From NCBI GenBank assembly GCA_961205875.1, contig OY540821.1:6820001-6884000 (forward strand): a DNA stretch of 64,000 nucleotides. The letters run 5' to 3'. How positions within the stretch are numbered: position 1 is the stretch's first letter; every line of letters starts with the position of its first letter. Shown piece by piece: positions 60,603-64,000 of the stretch. Origin of the DNA: Sialis fuliginosa (lineage: Eukaryota > Arthropoda > Insecta > Megaloptera > Sialidae). The position numbers were made by a program, and so were the translations under genes. Below the pieces are notes generated by a model. The model was not told the origin of the DNA and did no database searches. It saw only the letters and a list, made by a program, of their open reading frames with translations.

Positions 60603-63600
60603 TTAACTCAAAAGGTCCATAATATCGTCATTTGATAGCTGATTATTTGAATTATTTGGTGCATTTGGTGACTGCAACAATGGCTGTTGGTGGGGCTGCT
60701 TCATTTGATTCATAGGGATTTTAGGTGTTGTCGTTGGCAATAGCGAATCCAATGCGCTCCAAGTTTGACTGTTCGTATTTTGAAATGGCGGTTGCGATTG
60801 TTGAAAGCCACCAAAATTCGGAGTTTTGTTCCATACATTTGGATTACTTCCAGTTTGCCAATTTTGAATCTGATTTGTCGGTGATTGTATGGACCAATTT
60901 GCCGGAGTGTTAGATGAAGGAGAAACTATGTTTTGTTGTGGTTTCCAGTTAGTGTTTTGCGTGACATTACTTTTATTCGTTAATAACATTTGGTTCATGT
61001 TTGATTGCATTAATGTAGAAGTTAAGTCTTTTGTTGGAGGTGGAATTTTTTGCACAGGAACTGGTGAAATAGCTGGCTGACTTCGTAATCTTTGTGTAGA
61101 TTCTTGTTGTTTCACCAACCTAAAAAAATATTACATTTTAAAAGTGTTCATGTTAAAAATTAAAATAAAAGTTAATATACCTTTGTTTTTCTTCTAAACT
61201 AAGAGAATTTCCGGATCCATTTGTAATAACTGGTGTTACGGTTTTATTTTCTACACTTGGAGGAGTGTGTTTCGGGCTATCGCCAACGTATGATTCTAGA
61301 CCGAGTCCTGAGAACATTTGGTCTATCGATGAGTTTGCTTGCGTCTGTTGTGCCGAAGCAGATGAGTGAATGTTCATGTTTAATGTGCTGGAAATGTAAT
61401 TATTTTTCGTAATAATTATGTAATTTTGTTAAGTATATTCATTAATTTCAAAACAACAATTTTTTTATTTTAATTTTAACTTATATTTTTATATTGTAGT
61501 TAAAATAGCTGCATTTGTGGCAATACAGCTTTCTTGGGTGTCACAATGTACTATATACACTATAGTAGATTTAAAAACTAATACATACAGAACAAAAACA
61601 GAAAATTATAAACGATTTAATATTAAGTGTACAAATTTTAAAACATCAATATATTTTTTATATTTATAATCTAAAAGTCGGTTTATTATTTGCGGTTCAG
61701 TTCTTGTACAAGCTCCTGTTAAAAAGATAAATAAAAAAGTGTTAATATAAGTTTAAAGTGATGTTTTAAACACACCTCTGTTCTTTTTGTATCGAATTGA
61801 GCTGTTCTAACTTGTTACGATGTTCATTTTCAACCTGGTTCACCATTTCTTTGACAAGAGAGACGAGCGCATTGAACTGATTCAAAGTAAGTCCATTTTC
61901 AATACATAAAGGCATTAAAAATGGTAAAACTTTTGTAGCTAATACTTCTTTAGTTATTCCTAGTTTTTTATGTGTGAGAGCTAGTTTATAGATTCCTGAA
62001 AATTAACGATTATATAAGTTTTTAATAATTTTATTTTATATAATGTATAAAATTTAACATTATTATGATAAAAAAATATTTAACAAAAATCTAAATTTTG
62101 TTTCACTAATCCAGCATTTCCCAAAGTGGGTTCCATGGAAAAATTCAGGAGTTCTGCATGTTTGTTAATGGTTTAACTTCACTCAGGCATTGCTAATAGA
62201 AATGTGTAATTCGGGATTAATTAGTTCTTTTTGAACTTATCTTTTTAATTGTAATAGTTATTAGAATTTTTGTCTGTCTGTTTTACATTTGTAGCTTTTA
62301 TAACTTTGATTATTACATAGTCATAGGTCACTTACCAAGAATTCCCATAAGTACAGCAGGTTCTCTAGATGGTATTTGTGAAAGAAACGGTAAAACTTCA
62401 TCCAAAACTAACCACTTGTCTAAATGTTCCAACAGTTTTCCAAGACATAATAAACAGTTCACTCTAACCGATATATAATTAGTCGACAGGCACAACTTCT
62501 TAATCCTAGGCAAAAGTGCATTCTTCATGGCTGGATAATCAATCAGCGATGCAAAAGTCGGCAACACCGACAAACACAACTCTTGTATCTGTTGGGCGTC
62601 TGATTCAAGTGCACGATACAACATAGGTAGAACATCTGTTTTAATTTCTTCAGCTGGCGTAAGTTTTAACATCAGTTCCATTTTTTGCATGAAAATCAGC
62701 AAGATCTGAATCGGGTCTTGAATTTTCATCACCGGTTTCAAAATTGGTAATATGTGGTTGATAAATTCATCTTTTGATGCGTTTTCGGATATAAGTAGGA
62801 CGTTAGGTAATACGAAAGGGACCATGGGAGGATTGACGAATTCTTTTGCAAGGCATGGAATGATTCGGTATAAGCAGACTCTATGAGGAAGGGTTGGGAT
62901 TATCTGTGGTAGGCCTTTGTAGAACTGTGATTTTTGTAGGTTATCCCATTGGAATAGGGAATCAAGGTAGTTTAGTGTTTTTACTCCAACATCTTCGAAA
63001 AATGGTACCTGCATTGAAAAATATTCAGTTGTTTATCTACTATTCTATAAGGAATGTTTAGGGGCTGTAAAGTTATTTTATGTACCTTGACAAATTGTTG
63101 AGCATCTGGTCGAAGTTCTGGGGTTATATTTAACATTAACTTCACATATTCCACCAAACCTTCAGCTATACATTGTAATTTTGAGGACGGCAATTGCTTC
63201 AACTAATTCATAAAAAATATTATTATTTTATAATTATAGTTTCAAATAAAATTACTTACATCTTTACAAAATTTCTTGTATTTTCCATAATCCCCTTGGC
63301 ACAGAGGTAAAGTTTTACCTCCCGGAGAATATAAAGTATAGACTAACATTCCTAATGAATAAATATCGCTTGACGTCGAATGGGACTGAGTTAGAGTGTA
63401 CTCAGGCGCTAAATATTCTAGATTTGGTTGTGTCAACGGGTGCAATGCTGGGGTATATTCCGTAAATGGCCAGAATGCCTAGAAGTCAAAGATATTAGAT
63501 TATAAATATTAAATTAAATATCCTAATTTTTACCTGACTTTCATGAGGATTTTGATTCAAGACGCAAAAATCAAACCCGAATATCTTCCACGCTCCTTGC

Positions 63601-64000
63601 TTGTTCATAATAATCGACTCAGGGGAAATATTTCTATGCAGTAACTTAACATCGTTATGTAAGAACATCAGTCCCTCTCCTACTTGTAGAAGGCCGTACT
63701 TTATTTCAACTTCAAACAGTTTATAGTTGGTTATAATCTCAGGTGTAGGTTGTGGCATATTCTCAGTGTTTCCCAAAATGTTTGCCAGGCTTGCGAATAC
63801 TGGTTCTGTTGCAAAAGCTAAGCTTTCTCGGCTTTCCTCGAGGGGGTGTTGGACTGTTAGGATTTGAGGATGCCGTAGCTTTGTTAGCTGGGTTACGCCA
63901 CGTTTTAGAATCTCTAGCATTAGGTCTCTGTCACCTTTTGACCATCTCTCGAGGTTTCGTTTCTCGAAGACGAATATAGAGGCTTCCTGTTTTGTTGATT
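60603..64000 (-). CDS. SCYL2: SCYL2 (SCY1-like 2 pseudokinase), last 7 exons, 5' end beyond window
   Basis: Exons (minus): 64000-63534 (partial), 63478-63260, 63202-63086, 63008-62336, 61995-61776, 61387-61181, 61119-60603. All are GT-AG and in phase, giving about 805 aa with the first 60 or so residues outside. The kinase-like part contains STKQEASIFVFEKR, LRHPQILTVQHPLEESRESL and ATEPVFASLANILGN. The catalytic HRD is HRN (LLHRNISPES) and the DFG is GFD (IFGFDFC), so it is a pseudokinase, as in other animals. HEAT-like repeats follow (VPFVLPNVLLIS, IQILLIFMQKMELML, EPAVLMGILG). A coiled coil comes next, then a Gln/Asn/Pro-rich tail with KDLTSTLM ending DDIMDLLS. Family members bind clathrin and AP2 and act in endosome and trans-Golgi traffic. 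The tail is shorter than in vertebrates. Confidence 0.95.
61686..61715 (-). other. Possible alternative terminal exon within a SCYL2 intron
   Basis: After a good acceptor (TTTTTAACAG) the minus strand reads ELVQELNRK and a stop in one frame, followed at once by AATAAA. The phase that fits the preceding SCYL2 exon gives SLYKN and a stop instead. Either would replace the C-terminal tail. It rests on a splice-like site and a short frame only. Confidence 0.2.
62111..62175. repeat. hAT-like end fragment in a SCYL2 intron
   Basis: CAGCATTTCCCAAAGTGGGT and TCCATGGAAAAATTCAGG resemble the CAGTG-TTCCCAA ends of hAT MITEs. The other end is not found. Confidence 0.35.

Overview
The window is nuclear DNA from an insect. 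It is AT-rich, has spliced genes with GT-AG introns, and is loaded with DNA transposons and their short non-autonomous relatives. Recognisable genes are an SLC22 organic cation transporter, exocyst subunit Sec3/EXOC1, the pseudokinase SCYL2, and a small membrane protein that resembles the insect deltamethrin-resistance (prag01) family. The order of insect cannot be settled from the sequence.

Layout: (1) 1-8.1 kb: last three coding exons of a minus-strand single-pass membrane protein of unknown identity (2595-8131), with repeats in its introns and a possible promoter/5' exon near 10.3-10.6 kb. (2) 8.1-24.1 kb: no convincing gene; inverted pairs of MITE-like repeats, hAT fragments and a 4.6-kb array of 25 copies of a 184-bp satellite, closed at both ends by a 17-bp inverted repeat. 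(3) 24.1-41.5 kb: plus-strand transporter gene, four exons, 577 aa, with a 12-kb first intron holding a dead mariner, a 76-bp Stowaway-like MITE and many other repeats; intron 2 holds an internally deleted mariner and a hAT MITE whose end lies 30 bp from exon 3. (4) 43.1-43.6 kb: two-exon small membrane protein gene. (5) 44.9-48.7 kb: Sec3/EXOC1, complete, eight coding exons, 884 aa, minus strand. (6) 48.8-59.9 kb: an 11-kb composite foldback structure. Its outer arms are inverted copies of a decayed PIF/Harbinger transposase region. Its interior is three copies of a roughly 2.2-kb unit in alternating orientation, with about 40 copies of a short motif (consensus CATACGATRRCGT) that flip orientation at nearly every step. 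A 5S-rRNA-like fragment lies in the spacer. (7) 60.6-64.0 kb: SCYL2, minus strand, last seven exons, running off the window end.

The host genes are housekeeping or transport genes and show no operon-like or pathway link. Sec3 acts in exocytosis and SCYL2 in clathrin trafficking; their adjacency looks incidental. The strongest candidate for something undescribed is the Harbinger-armed foldback with its alternating motif lattice. Next are the inverted-repeat-bounded satellite array and the Stowaway-like MITE, whose ends match the plant consensus. All repeat-family names rest on terminal sequence, target duplications and protein similarity read by eye; no searches were run.
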